Shown in pieces: positions 18,401 to 26,163 of a stretch of 64,000 bases of DNA. The stretch's first letter is position 1. Every line of letters begins with the position of its first letter. The notes beneath the pieces are model-generated. The model saw nothing but the letters and a program-made list of their open reading frames with translations. It was not told where the DNA came from and searched no databases. This DNA is from JAWKXU01 sp964468045 (GTDB lineage: Bacteria > Pseudomonadota > Alphaproteobacteria > Sphingomonadales > Sphingomonadaceae), in the NCBI GenBank assembly GCA_964468045.1, contig CAYXTO010000002.1:186001-250000 (forward strand), written 5' to 3'. Made by a program: the position numbers and the translations under genes.

Positions 18401-18565
18401 CTGCGCGGCCGCGCGGGTCCGTTCCACCAGCAGCATGGCGTCCCGCACCACCATGGCGCGAATGTCGCCTGCCAGGGGAGCCTGTGCGAGCAGCCTGGCC
18501 AGCGCCGCCCCCTCTTCCTCGAATTTCCGCGCATCGAGCAGATCCCATTCATTCGACTCAATCAT
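15470..18565 (-). CDS. putA: bifunctional proline dehydrogenase / L-glutamate gamma-semialdehyde dehydrogenase
   Basis: PutA oxidises proline to glutamate in two steps at the membrane surface with FAD and NAD+. The first half (roughly 1-480) is the PRODH barrel, with GVSVKLSALSPRYE and LMVRLVKGAYWDSEI visible; the second half is an aldehyde dehydrogenase with the general-base glutamate in FIAETGGLNAMF near 790 and the catalytic cysteine in GSAGQRCSALR near 822. At 1031 residues it lacks the N-terminal ribbon-helix-helix of the trifunctional enterobacterial form, so it is an enzyme only. It stands alone in its transcription unit. Confidence 0.95.
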   Translation of the reverse strand: MIESNEWDLLDARKFEEEGAALARLLAQAPLAGDIRAMVVRDAMLLVERTRAAAQRSGVVESFLQEFSLATPEGLALMCLAEALLRTPDERTRDLLIAEKIGMADWASHLGQSDSLFVNASTWGLMLTGKLVDIDQSARRDIPGFLKRLSARIGEPLVRQAVATAIRIMGEQFVLGRSIEDALNRARREGLTCSFDMLGEGARTPDDAADYAALYADAIAAVGAASAGCGPEAGHGVSVKLSALSPRYEAAQEARVWHELYPRLKSLAIAAARRDINLTVDAEEADRLVLSLKLINRLAREPELGEWTGLGLAVQAYQKRGLAVIEALAGLARNTGRRLMVRLVKGAYWDSEIKAAQLGGMPDYPVFTTKPATDLSYLCCARALIAAGPTLYPQFATHNAHTLAAIRRMAREGGATVEYQRLHGMGEALHAAATQLYGAAPLRVYAPVGGHEQLLPYLVRRLLENGANSSFVHALLDEDIPAAQIVADPIAQVEAAPARHPRIPPPRDLYQPDRLNSAGRDLSQAAVREKARDAASEAATNAWRAAPLIDGRTSGGISIPVVNPANTAQVIGQVIAAEPADIALAAKAAQREQPGWDRADGKRRAEVLRAMGAALEDNSDKLCALLTVEAGKTLADATGEVREAVDFCRYYAQLAERQFEPVSLRGPVGETNRWQVFGRGIFACISPWNFPLSIFTGQIAAALAAGNAVIAKPAEQTPLIAAEAVRLFHAAGLEPGLLALLPGEGGTLGAALVSHPAIDGVAFTGGTDTAWAINRAIARRDGPIIPFIAETGGLNAMFVDTTALREQVIDDVLLSAFGSAGQRCSALRMLFLPEESADEIIAGLAGALSTRIVGDPARAETDIGPIIDGEALGRLHEHVARLEREARIIARHPISTQQGHFFGPIIAEVAEPDFLEREVFGPILHVCRYAARDLPDYARRLASRGYGLTLGIHSRLDHFAREIEALVPAGNIYINRSMIGAVVGVQPFGGLGLSGTGPKAGGPHALTRYCNERSVSVNIMAQGGDPALLSL

Positions 18566-18718
18566 GGCTTGCTCCGGCGCAATTTCGGCAGGTGTTCCAT
18601 AGCCAGCATATCCCAGTTCGAACCCGTTGCGCGAGCGGACGTTCGCCGGAAACGGAGTATCGACTTATGCGCGCATCGCTGGAACGGGACGGTCATCTTG
18701 AAGTCTGGGTGTCACGAA

Positions 18719-19045
18719 ATGGGATCACCGCAATCGCATCGCGTGACGCCGATTCCGGAGGTGGAAGTGCAGGACATGATGGATGGCAGCTTCGAAGTGG
18801 AGCTGTATGGCCAGTGCCGGAACGATACGGGCGCTGATCGCCCGGTGATCGTATCGGAGCTTTCGAACCGTTATTGCCGCGTTCGGGAGCGACTGAGAGA
18901 GTTGAAATGCGGGGCGAAGATCCGTCTCTGGATCGGAGCGATCGGCCCCATCGAGTCCATCGTCGGCAAGGACGACCTGGATGGGCAGACGATCGACTTT
19001 CTGGCTCCGCTCGATCCCGCGATCGTGCATCATTTCGCGGCTTGA
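18719..19045 (+). CDS. small PilZ-like protein
   Basis: A 108-residue protein whose middle resembles a PilZ beta-barrel (VIVSELSNRYCRVRERL, then CGAKIRLWIGAIGPIESIV, then IDFLAPLDPAIVHHF). I do not see the complete RxxxR and D/NxSxxG c-di-GMP motifs, so it may be a degenerate, non-binding form. The start is unsure: ATG 18719 has no ribosome-binding site, while ATG 18776 follows GGAAGTGCAGGAC and would give 89 residues. It sits between putA and the EPS locus. Confidence 0.5.
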   Translation: MGSPQSHRVTPIPEVEVQDMMDGSFEVELYGQCRNDTGADRPVIVSELSNRYCRVRERLRELKCGAKIRLWIGAIGPIESIVGKDDLDGQTIDFLAPLDPAIVHHFAA

Positions 19046-19080
19046 ACGGCCGGAATAGTTTCCGGGGATGCCCCGTTCGG

Positions 19081-19287
19081 TCAAGCCTCGCGGAACATGG
19101 CCCAGGAAGCGTTGCGGATGCGGATGATGGTGGCCAGCAGCTTCCCGTCTTCCTGCAATTCCACGCTCCGGTTCGCGACATCCCTCGATATCAGCGACAG
19201 CGCCTCCTTGGCACTTCTGGCCTCGAGCTCGATCCTCCGGCTCACGCCATGGCCGTCATCGGCCAGTATCAACCTGTAGGTGCGCAT
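19081..19287 (-). CDS. small conserved-looking protein of unknown function
   Basis: A 68-residue protein starting MRTYRLILADDGHGVSRRIE. The start at 19287 follows AAGGAG at a good distance, which is the main evidence that it is real. It looks like a single alpha/beta unit (strand-helix-strand, with SAKEALSLISRDVANRSVEL as the helix region) and has no signal or membrane segment. It is convergent with the PilZ-like gene. No function can be assigned. Confidence 0.55.
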   Translation of the reverse strand: MRTYRLILADDGHGVSRRIELEARSAKEALSLISRDVANRSVELQEDGKLLATIIRIRNASWAMFREA

Positions 19288-19443
19288 CGGTTTTTGCTCC
19301 TTAACGAATGCGAGATCCGCCCAGGGCATCCCCATGTGAACGCAATGCCGGAAATCCGGCATTGTCCCATCGAACCGGGCCATGCTGTCCGGCCCTGCCA
19401 TTTCTGCCTCGCCTGTATCGCTCCATGATCGGTTTCCGGAACT

Positions 19444-20475
19444 TCATGCGAGAAGCTTCACGTTCTGGCTCTGGCCGCGCGGCACGATCAGGATGTCGTC
19501 TCCCGACGCGACGATGATCAGCCCTTCCACGCCGATCGCGGAAACGCGGACCCGGTCGCTGCAGATCAGGTTCTCCGAAGCGCCGATATGCCGGAATTCT
19601 CCACGCACGACATTGCCGGCTTCGTCGGGCCGCCCGATTTCGTGCAAGGCATCCCAGCTGCCGACGTCCGACCAGCCCATCGCCACCGGCACGGTCGCGA
19701 CCTTGTCCGCCTTCTCCATCACCGCATAATCGATGCTGTCGGATGGGGAGGCAGCGAAGGCCAGCGCTTCCGGATGGATATACTGGCCGATGCGGTTCGC
19801 GCCGGCCATGGCCATGTTCGCGGCTTCCAGCATGGCCGGGGCATGCTTGCCCAGCTCGTCCAGGAAGGCGGACGCCCGGAACAGGAAGATTCCGCCATTC
19901 CAGTAATGAGCGCCGGCATCCAGCATGGCCTTTGCGGCCAGGCGATCCGGCTTTTCGATGAAGCGGCTGACCGCATGTCCGCCCGCGCCGAGCGGCTCGG
20001 CGGCGGCGATATAGCCATAGCCGGTTTCCGGCCCGGCGGGATCGATCCCGAAGGTCACCAGCCAGCCTTCGCCAGCCAGATTGGCGGCCGTCGCAATCGC
20101 GCGGCCGAATGCATCGAGATCCGCGATCGCATGGTCGCTGGGCATGGCCAGCAGCAGGCTTTCCGGTTCCGGCGCCGCCAGCGCGGCGATCGCGATAGCG
20201 GGCGCGGTATTGCGCGCGCAGGGTTCCAGCATGACCAAGGCATCCTGCGCGCCCATCTCGGCAAGCTGCGCGTCTATAAGGCCGGCATGGCTGGCGTTGG
20301 CCACGATGATCGGGGCGGTGAATCTGTCGCGATCGGCCGTGCGCTGCACGGTGAGCTGGAACATCGTCCGCTCCTCGGTCAGCGGCAGGAACTGCTTGGG
20401 GCGCTGCGGGGTGGACAAGGGCCACAGCCGCGTGCCGCCGCCGCCGGAGAGGATCACAGGTGTAATCAGGCCCAT
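19444..20475 (-). CDS. manC: mannose-1-phosphate guanylyltransferase, copy 1
   Basis: Makes GDP-mannose from mannose-1-phosphate and GTP for EPS synthesis. The 343-residue protein has the nucleotidyltransferase signature GGGGTRLWPLS at 11-21, the ARNTAPAIA element, the FIEKPD sugar-phosphate motif and MGWSDVGSWDAL. It is the short form without a fused phosphomannose isomerase; separate manA genes lie at 48992 and 55966. A second manC is at 54941. An imperfect copy (8 of 9) of the locus-wide palindrome, TGCGATGCG, lies at 20504-20512 upstream. Confidence 0.92.
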   Translation of the reverse strand: MGLITPVILSGGGGTRLWPLSTPQRPKQFLPLTEERTMFQLTVQRTADRDRFTAPIIVANASHAGLIDAQLAEMGAQDALVMLEPCARNTAPAIAIAALAAPEPESLLLAMPSDHAIADLDAFGRAIATAANLAGEGWLVTFGIDPAGPETGYGYIAAAEPLGAGGHAVSRFIEKPDRLAAKAMLDAGAHYWNGGIFLFRASAFLDELGKHAPAMLEAANMAMAGANRIGQYIHPEALAFAASPSDSIDYAVMEKADKVATVPVAMGWSDVGSWDALHEIGRPDEAGNVVRGEFRHIGASENLICSDRVRVSAIGVEGLIIVASGDDILIVPRGQSQNVKLLA

Positions 20476-20652
20476 TGTTCGATCTCCGGCCGGATGGCGA
20501 ATGTGCGATGCGGCGTTTCGAGGTACGGGAAGATGGCTGTGGAAGGGGTGATTTCCGGCTTGCCTTGCCTCAGGCCCGCCGAGGGGAGCGCGGCTTTGCG
20601 CAATCGCCTCATCGCCGGCCTCCTGAATGCATTTCAGACTTCCAGCCGGATA

Positions 20653-21903
20653 TCATAGGCTCGCGATCCCCGGTTGCGCTGGCTTTGCCGTGTGCCTGTT
20701 GCCATCGAACGCGATCCATGACCGGCTTGTGGCATCCAGGCATTGTGCAGGGTTTTTGCGCGGAAAATGCTCGCAGTCCCAGAAGCTGCGCTCCACGCCG
20801 GTGCGGCGATCCCGCACATAGAGAAAGGCGATATCGCCGCCCGGAGCCGAGCCGAGCACCTTGCAGAAGGCTTGCCCGCCGCACATGCCCAGCGCGGCCA
20901 TCGCCGGTGCGCCCGCGTTCGCCGAAAGCGAGACATCGAGCCGGAAGGTGGATTTCTGGCTGGGGCTCGCGGCCAGTGGAGCCGGAACGGAAGGCGCCGC
21001 GAAGGCCGCGGCGAATGGGACCGAACCCGGATTTGGCACGGCGCCGTCCGGCGCTGCCGGCTGCCCGCCATCCGCCAGCATCGCCTCGCCGCGGTGAAAC
21101 GGCGAAAGGCCGGCAAGGGCGGGAATCGCTGGCTCCTCCCCGCTATAGGCCTGGCGCATGGCTTGCGCGCCGCCCCAACTGCCGCGCCAGCGGAAGAACA
21201 GATGCGTGTCGACCCTGGCCAGCTTGTCCAGCGCCGCGCTCCACACCGGATGCACCCAATCGGTATGGTAATGCGTGGCAAGCCCCACTTCCCGGTCGAC
21301 CGCTCCTTCGAGCATGGCCCGCGCTTCGGATCGCGCGCGCGCGAAGGCCATGTCGGACGGGATGCGCGGCATCGCGCCGTCGCAGGTAAAGGTGAACTGG
21401 CAGCCGGTTCGCCGTTCCGAGCCCTGGAACACCACGCCGCAGACGCTGGCGGGGAAGGCGGGGTGGCGGACCCTGTTCAGCACGACCTGCGCCACTGCGC
21501 GCTGGCCGCGTGCGTCGCCGCCGGCCTCGTACCACATCGCGCTGGCGAGGCAGTCGACCGCGCGTTCCCGGGTTTCCATGGTGCCGCTGAAGGCGAACGG
21601 CTTTGCAACCGCGCCCAGGCCCGGCGTGAAGGGGATGGAGGCATTGACCAGCCTTGCCTTGTCTCTGCCGATGGGCGCGAAGATCAGCGGTTCGGGCCGG
21701 GGCAGGCCGGTAAGGCCGGAGGGAGCGGTCCGCCAGTTCCCGCCCCAGTGTCCGCCATCGACGGCACTCGCCGCGCCGTGGCCCGGCAGCGCTTGCGGCG
21801 GGTTGAGACTGGGAAGCAGGAGAAGCAGCGCCGGAGCGCCGAGCAACCGCAATTTGAAGGCCGTACCGAACAAAGGTCCACCTCGATGTTGCAGCGCACG
21901 CAA
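20653..21903 (-). CDS. SleB-type cell wall hydrolase
   Basis: Predicted exported peptidoglycan hydrolase. The N-terminus has a hydrophobic signal-like segment (LRLLGAPALLLLLPSL), and the SleB domain shows the expected glutamate in CLASAMWYEAGGDARGQRA, followed by VAQVVLNRVRHPAFP and the GCQFTFTCDG element. About 415 residues with a Pro/Ala-rich tail domain. The start at 21903 is doubtful: TTG at 21873 is preceded by GAGGTGG and would shorten it by 10 residues, which would also free a palindrome copy at 21890-21898 to act in the promoter. It is divergent from the acyltransferase gene. Confidence 0.82.
   Translation of the reverse strand: MRALQHRGGPLFGTAFKLRLLGAPALLLLLPSLNPPQALPGHGAASAVDGGHWGGNWRTAPSGLTGLPRPEPLIFAPIGRDKARLVNASIPFTPGLGAVAKPFAFSGTMETRERAVDCLASAMWYEAGGDARGQRAVAQVVLNRVRHPAFPASVCGVVFQGSERRTGCQFTFTCDGAMPRIPSDMAFARARSEARAMLEGAVDREVGLATHYHTDWVHPVWSAALDKLARVDTHLFFRWRGSWGGAQAMRQAYSGEEPAIPALAGLSPFHRGEAMLADGGQPAAPDGAVPNPGSVPFAAAFAAPSVPAPLAASPSQKSTFRLDVSLSANAGAPAMAALGMCGGQAFCKVLGSAPGGDIAFLYVRDRRTGVERSFWDCEHFPRKNPAQCLDATSRSWIAFDGNRHTAKPAQPGIASL
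21890..21898. promoter_or_regulatory. TGCRNYGCA palindrome, copy 1
   Basis: TGCAGCGCA, overlapping the first codons of the hydrolase as annotated here, or in its promoter if translation starts at TTG 21873. It is the least certain of the 11 perfect copies. Confidence 0.35.
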
Positions 21904-21942
21904 GCCGATATGGCCTGCGTCCTGCCAAGGCCCAGATTATAC

Positions 21943-21951
21943 TGCAATGCA
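21943..21951. promoter_or_regulatory. TGCRNYGCA palindrome, copy 2
   Basis: TGCAATGCA with flanks ATAC and GCAT, so the symmetry extends outwards (ATRC...GYAT). It lies 40 bases upstream of the annotated hydrolase start. Confidence 0.55.
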
Positions 21952-22104
21952 GCATGGAGCCAAGGGCATTTGCCGCAGGAACCGCGCGTTCTGCCCCGAA
22001 AGCCTGTAAGAGGGAGATTTTTCGATATTTTTCATATAAATACCGCCGATCAATCGAAGCTCTCCCGAGTTGGGACGTTTTTGTGCCGTGCGGAAGAATC
22101 CTGT

Positions 22105-22113
22105 TGCATTGCA
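22105..22113. promoter_or_regulatory. TGCRNYGCA palindrome, copy 3
   Basis: TGCATTGCA, within TTGCATTGCAA. It lies about 130 bases upstream of the acyltransferase start. Confidence 0.55.
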
Positions 22114-22245
22114 AAAGAAATCGTTATCTACTTTGGTATCGCTGCTGCATGGCAGAGCGATTCTTAATCTTGAATTCGGCGCTTCCTCTGCGTTTTGGTC
22201 ATGCCCTCGATGGTGCGTGGCTGATTGCGAAAAGGATGAACGGCT

Positions 22246-23466
22246 TTGAGCAACGCCCTTTCCACTGCTGAACGTCGCCGGGTTCTGGCGCACTGCCCCG
22301 AAATCGACAGCCTGCGCGCGCTGGCGATGATCGGCGTGGTGGCGATGCACTCCAAGCTCCTGCCGTTCGGATGGGCAGGGGTCTGGCTGTTCTTCGTCAT
22401 TTCCGGCTATGTGGTGACGCTCTCGATCGCCCGGGCGCATGATCCGAGTTTCCCTGTCCGGGGCGCCGCAAGCTTCGCCAGGCATCGGATAGGCCGGATT
22501 CTCCCGCCCTATTACGCCTATCTGCTGGCGGGACTGACGTTCAGCTTCATCGCCTCCGTGCCGCAGCCCCGGGAAGCCATTCTCTCCCTGTTCGGCTTCT
22601 ACCACAACATCGAAATGGCTACGGGCAACGGTGAGCTCAGGCTTTGGCCGGTCGGCCATCTCTGGACGATCTCGGCCGAAATGCAGTTCTATCTCTTTTA
22701 CGGCCTGGTGGCGTATTTCGCGCCGCTATGGGTGACCAGGCGGGTGCTGTGGGCCTGCGTGATCCTGGCGCCGGTCGGCCGCCTGCTGGTGGGGACATTG
22801 CTGGCCGGGGGCGATCCGGAAGCGGTCGCCTATATCATCTACTCCGCGCCGGGGCTGCATTTCGACAGCTTCGCGATCGGGTGCCTGTTCGCGCTGGCCC
22901 GGCTCACCACCCCCATGGATCGGATGCTTTGGCCGATCGTGCGGATCGGCGGCCTTGCGATCGTCCTCTATGTCGCGACGTTCGTGGCGATCAACATACT
23001 GGTGCGGGATCGCGCCGGGCTCGAAGTGATCCGCGACGTCGTTTCCGGCATATTATACGGCCAGGGCCGCGAAGTCTTCCTGTACACGGCGCTGGCGCTG
23101 GCGTCTCTCGCCCTGCTTGCCTTGACCGTGGCGCGCCATCCCTATGTGCAGCCGATCACCGGGCTGAAGGTCCTGCAATGGATCGGGCGGATTTCCTATG
23201 GCTGCTACATCTATCATTCGCTGTGCATTCGCGTGGCCGGTTTCATCGTCCGGGGCGGGAAATGGCATGGCGCGGATTTCTCCATTGCCGAACGGGTTCT
23301 GCTATTCGTCCTCGCGCTCGGCCTGACGGTGGCCATTGCCCAGCTTTCGTATCAATTCCTGGAAAAGCCGGCCATGACGTTCATGAAGCGCTGGCGTTCC
23401 CCGGCGCGCGCGTCGCCGGGCTTCAGGGCATCCAGCGAGGCGAGGCTTGCCGGGTCCGACAACTGA
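22246..23466 (+). CDS. acyltransferase family membrane protein (OafA/Acyl_transf_3)
   Basis: Integral membrane O-acyltransferase of 406 residues with about ten hydrophobic segments, of the kind that acetylates or succinylates polysaccharides. The opening IDSLRALAMIGVVAMHSKLL contains the family arginine and histidine, followed by GWAGVWLFFVISGYVV and WTISAEMQFYLFYGL. It starts at TTG 22246, with AAAGGA about nine bases upstream and no usable ATG in frame. Its place at the edge of the EPS locus and the palindrome copy at 22105 suggest it decorates the EPS. Confidence 0.87.
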   Translation: MSNALSTAERRRVLAHCPEIDSLRALAMIGVVAMHSKLLPFGWAGVWLFFVISGYVVTLSIARAHDPSFPVRGAASFARHRIGRILPPYYAYLLAGLTFSFIASVPQPREAILSLFGFYHNIEMATGNGELRLWPVGHLWTISAEMQFYLFYGLVAYFAPLWVTRRVLWACVILAPVGRLLVGTLLAGGDPEAVAYIIYSAPGLHFDSFAIGCLFALARLTTPMDRMLWPIVRIGGLAIVLYVATFVAINILVRDRAGLEVIRDVVSGILYGQGREVFLYTALALASLALLALTVARHPYVQPITGLKVLQWIGRISYGCYIYHSLCIRVAGFIVRGGKWHGADFSIAERVLLFVLALGLTVAIAQLSYQFLEKPAMTFMKRWRSPARASPGFRASSEARLAGSDN

Positions 23467-23476
23467 GTGCGGCGTT

Positions 23477-24616
23477 TCACGCCGCCAGCAGCATCCTCCA
23501 TTTCAGACGAAACGCCTCTTCGGAGAATTGGGCGATCTGCCGATCGAACAGCGCAATGCGCTGCGAACGTTCGGCTTCGTCCAGACCGGTCAACAGGAGC
23601 ATCGCCCGGGCGATTTCCTCGACCGAGTCGGGTGAGACGGTAATCGCGCCCGCGCCGGCCACTTCCTCCAGAACGCTCCGCTCGGACACGATGGGGATGA
23701 GCTTGCGCGCCATCGCCTCGGCAACCGGCATCCCGAAGCCTTCGAGTTGGCTGACGAGCACGAACCCGGCGGCCTTGTCGTAGAGCCAGCGCAGATTCTC
23801 GTCGCTGACGTAAGGCAGCACCACCACGCCGGGCGTGTTTCTCGCCAGATCCAGCACTTCTTCCGCGCCGGGCTCCCTTTCGCCGCACAGGACGTAGGAA
23901 AATCCCCGCTCCGCCAATCCGCTGCGCCGGAAGGCCTGGATCGCGCTGGCTTGGTTCTTGCGCCAGCCCAGGCTCCCGACTGTCAGCAGGAATGGCGTGC
24001 TGACGGTTTCGCATGGCTTGCCTTGGGCCGATAAAGAGCCGGTCCTGATCGGCGGATAGATGACGTCGGATTGCCGCGGGGCGCCGTAAAGCTCCTCAAA
24101 GGCGCGTTCGCTGGCCTTGCTGACGAATATCAGGCCGGGCCGGGCTTCCTTGATCAGCCGGTATGCCAGATCGTATTGCTCGCTCACCCCTCGCGCGAAC
24201 AGTCCGGGATGCGTGATCGGCCCCAGATCGTGGCAGAGCACCAGGTCTTCCGATGACAATTTGCGATGCAGGACGGTCAGCGGATCGAGATGCAGGCATC
24301 GCGTGCCGGGCGCCGTCCCGGGCGGCAGGTGGAGCGCGGTCCGCGCACGATGCTCGAGCCATTCCAGCTTCCCCAGAATCCGCGCGGGCAGGGCCGTCGG
24401 CGTGTCGTTCCGGGAAAATCTCCAGTAATAGATCTTGTTCAGGACATCGGGATTCTCGTCGAGAATGTCCCGTCCGATGAAATATTTTCCCGTGCGATTG
24501 AACAGCGCCAGGGAGAAATCGACATCCCATCTTGGTGGATCGGGTTTCCTGTCCGCAGGTTCGGCCAGGCAAGCATCTTGCTGCGCGAAAGAGTGGGTGG
24601 CGCCAGAAGCAATCAC
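23477..24616 (-). CDS. GT4-type glycosyltransferase
   Basis: A GT-B fold glycosyltransferase of 379 residues. The C-terminal half shows the group 1 pattern: FLLTVGSLGWRKNQASAI, VVVLPYVSDENLRWLYDKAA, then VLVSQLEGFGMPVAEAMARK, with the E-x7-E nucleotide-sugar contact. The N-terminal acceptor half is less conserved. It ends 11 bases before the convergent acyltransferase stop and is read away from a tandem palindrome pair at 24654/24675. It likely adds one sugar to the EPS repeat unit; donor and linkage unknown. Confidence 0.88.
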   Translation of the reverse strand: MIASGATHSFAQQDACLAEPADRKPDPPRWDVDFSLALFNRTGKYFIGRDILDENPDVLNKIYYWRFSRNDTPTALPARILGKLEWLEHRARTALHLPPGTAPGTRCLHLDPLTVLHRKLSSEDLVLCHDLGPITHPGLFARGVSEQYDLAYRLIKEARPGLIFVSKASERAFEELYGAPRQSDVIYPPIRTGSLSAQGKPCETVSTPFLLTVGSLGWRKNQASAIQAFRRSGLAERGFSYVLCGEREPGAEEVLDLARNTPGVVVLPYVSDENLRWLYDKAAGFVLVSQLEGFGMPVAEAMARKLIPIVSERSVLEEVAGAGAITVSPDSVEEIARAMLLLTGLDEAERSQRIALFDRQIAQFSEEAFRLKWRMLLAA

Positions 24617-24653
24617 GCGAGATCGTTTCCCTTTGTCGAATACGAATCTGTAC

Positions 24654-24662
24654 TGCAGTGCA
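24654..24662. promoter_or_regulatory. TGCRNYGCA palindrome, copy 4
   Basis: TGCAGTGCA, 38 bases upstream of the glycosyltransferase start on the minus strand. It is paired with copy 5 at a start-to-start distance of 21 bases, two helical turns. Confidence 0.6.
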
Positions 24663-24674
24663 ATAATGTCGTAT

Positions 24675-24683
24675 TGCGGTGCA
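24675..24683. promoter_or_regulatory. TGCRNYGCA palindrome, copy 5
   Basis: TGCGGTGCA with right flank GCAT, as in copies 2, 7 and 9. Confidence 0.6.
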
Positions 24684-25036
24684 GCATGCCAAGGAATTTA
24701 TCAGCGCTAGCGGATCGAATGATGGCGAGGGAGCGAGATGTCGCTCTACTGTCGATCTGCGGTTCCGTGGCCGGGACGAAATCTTCGGTTCCCGCTTTGC
24801 TATCCTTCTGCGGTCTGGCTTTTCCCGTCAACGAGGGCGCTCGCCCCGGCCTGTGCTCCATCGCGCCACTTGGCCGCCATTTCTCACGCCTCGTCCTCGC
24901 TCGCTTGCCGGGATGGGAAGGGCCCCATAGACTTGCTCATCACGAACCTCGTGAGCCTGAGATCCCCGCTCCCGAAATGTCCCCGCCTTGCAAGATTGTC
25001 TTACTTGAACGCTCTGTGAGTCTTGGAGTTTCGTAG

Positions 25037-26119
25037 ATGGCCAGGAAGGTGCGGAGCGTCGGCGAGGGATTTCATGAGCGGGACACGAGACTGAATTATT
25101 TCGTGAAATATGCGGATCGCCAGAATTTTGGCGACTATCTTCCGGAATTGTTCGCGAAATATCTCTTGTCCTATCCGCGGGTTCAGGCGGATCTCTATTA
25201 CTTCGTTGGCAGCGTTATCGAGGAAAGCTGGATCAAGCGCGCCTTGAGACAGGCGACCGGCTTTCCGACAGGCGCGATATCGTTCTGGGGCTGCGGCATG
25301 CGGAACGAGACGCCTCTTTCGCCCACGGCCAGGGCCTTGTGCCGCTTCCATGGAGTAAGAGGCCCGGTGACGCGGGATCTGCTCGGCCTGCCCGCCGATA
25401 CGGTGCTGGGCGATCCGGGCCTGCTGGTTCCGCTGATATATCCTAAGCCGAACATTCCGACGCAGCCCGGAGCGGACCTGCGTGACGGCAATACGATATG
25501 CATTCCGCATATTTCCGATGAGAGTGATGATGCGCAATTGCTTGCCTTGTCCGGTTGCGGGCGCGTGGTCAGGCCGGAGATCGAGGCATCGGAAGCGGGT
25601 CTCACCCGGATCATCTCCGAAATCGCCCGGGCCGATTTCGTGCTTTCCAATTCGTTGCACGGCGCGATCATCGCCTGCGCATATGATGTCCCCTTCGCCT
25701 TCTGGGATATCGGCCAGATCGATTGCCCGTTGAAATGGCGGGATTTTTCCCGGTCGATCGGAATTTCAGATATTTTCGCGAGGAATCTAAGGGAAGGGAT
25801 CGAACTGTATCAAGAGAATGCTTCCCTCATGGCCAAGCCCAAAAGTGCGGACATGCTCCTGGCGGCGCCATGGGGCTGCCGGATCTATCCTCTGATCAAA
25901 GCGCTGAAGGTCGACGGAATCGATATAGCCGACGGCAATGCACTGATTAGATATTTGGAGAAAAGAGAGGCGCTCGAGATTCAGAATGACTTTGTGAACG
26001 ACGAATTAAATCTCGAATATAACATGAAAAAGGAAATGCGCATGATGCAGCTTATCAGCGATGTCAGCAAGAATGCGCAATATTTCAAGCGGATGATATT
26101 TGAAAAATTTTCAAGGTGA
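25037..26119 (+). CDS. polysaccharide pyruvyl transferase family protein, first of two
   Basis: Predicted enzyme of 360 residues that transfers pyruvate from phosphoenolpyruvate to a sugar, forming a ketal that adds negative charge to EPS. Family features are the early NFGDYLPELFAKYLL, FWGCGMRNETPL, then VRGPVTRDLLGL with LGDPGLLVP, and the late SNSLHGAIIACAYDVPFAFW motif. Its C-terminal 70 residues (after DIADGNALI) are extra and helical. ATG 25037 follows GGAGTTTCGTAG. A second member of the family is 44 bases downstream, so the pair is co-transcribed with the glycosyltransferase at 27207. Confidence 0.85.
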   Translation: MARKVRSVGEGFHERDTRLNYFVKYADRQNFGDYLPELFAKYLLSYPRVQADLYYFVGSVIEESWIKRALRQATGFPTGAISFWGCGMRNETPLSPTARALCRFHGVRGPVTRDLLGLPADTVLGDPGLLVPLIYPKPNIPTQPGADLRDGNTICIPHISDESDDAQLLALSGCGRVVRPEIEASEAGLTRIISEIARADFVLSNSLHGAIIACAYDVPFAFWDIGQIDCPLKWRDFSRSIGISDIFARNLREGIELYQENASLMAKPKSADMLLAAPWGCRIYPLIKALKVDGIDIADGNALIRYLEKREALEIQNDFVNDELNLEYNMKKEMRMMQLISDVSKNAQYFKRMIFEKFSR

Positions 26120-26163
26120 AATCTGACAATATTGTTCGATAACTCATCGATAAAGGGTTGCCG

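Larger units (their letters stand above)
21904..22245. other. 342-base divergent promoter region
   Basis: AT-richer than the flanks. It separates the cell wall hydrolase (minus) from the acyltransferase (plus) and holds two perfect palindrome copies at 21943 and 22105. No coding frame is convincing. Confidence 0.6.
24617..25036. other. 420-base divergent region with tandem palindromes and a long leader
   Basis: Holds two palindrome copies 21 bases apart near the glycosyltransferase start. About 350 bases then run to the pyruvyltransferase ATG, with no protein frame I accept. The leader could carry an RNA structure, but I see no recognisable riboswitch. Confidence 0.55.

Noticed and set aside
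24266..25036. A plus-strand frame of 256 residues upstream of the pyruvyl transferase
   Set aside because: Half of it lies antisense to a glycosyltransferase and the rest has no ribosome-binding site or recognisable domain.
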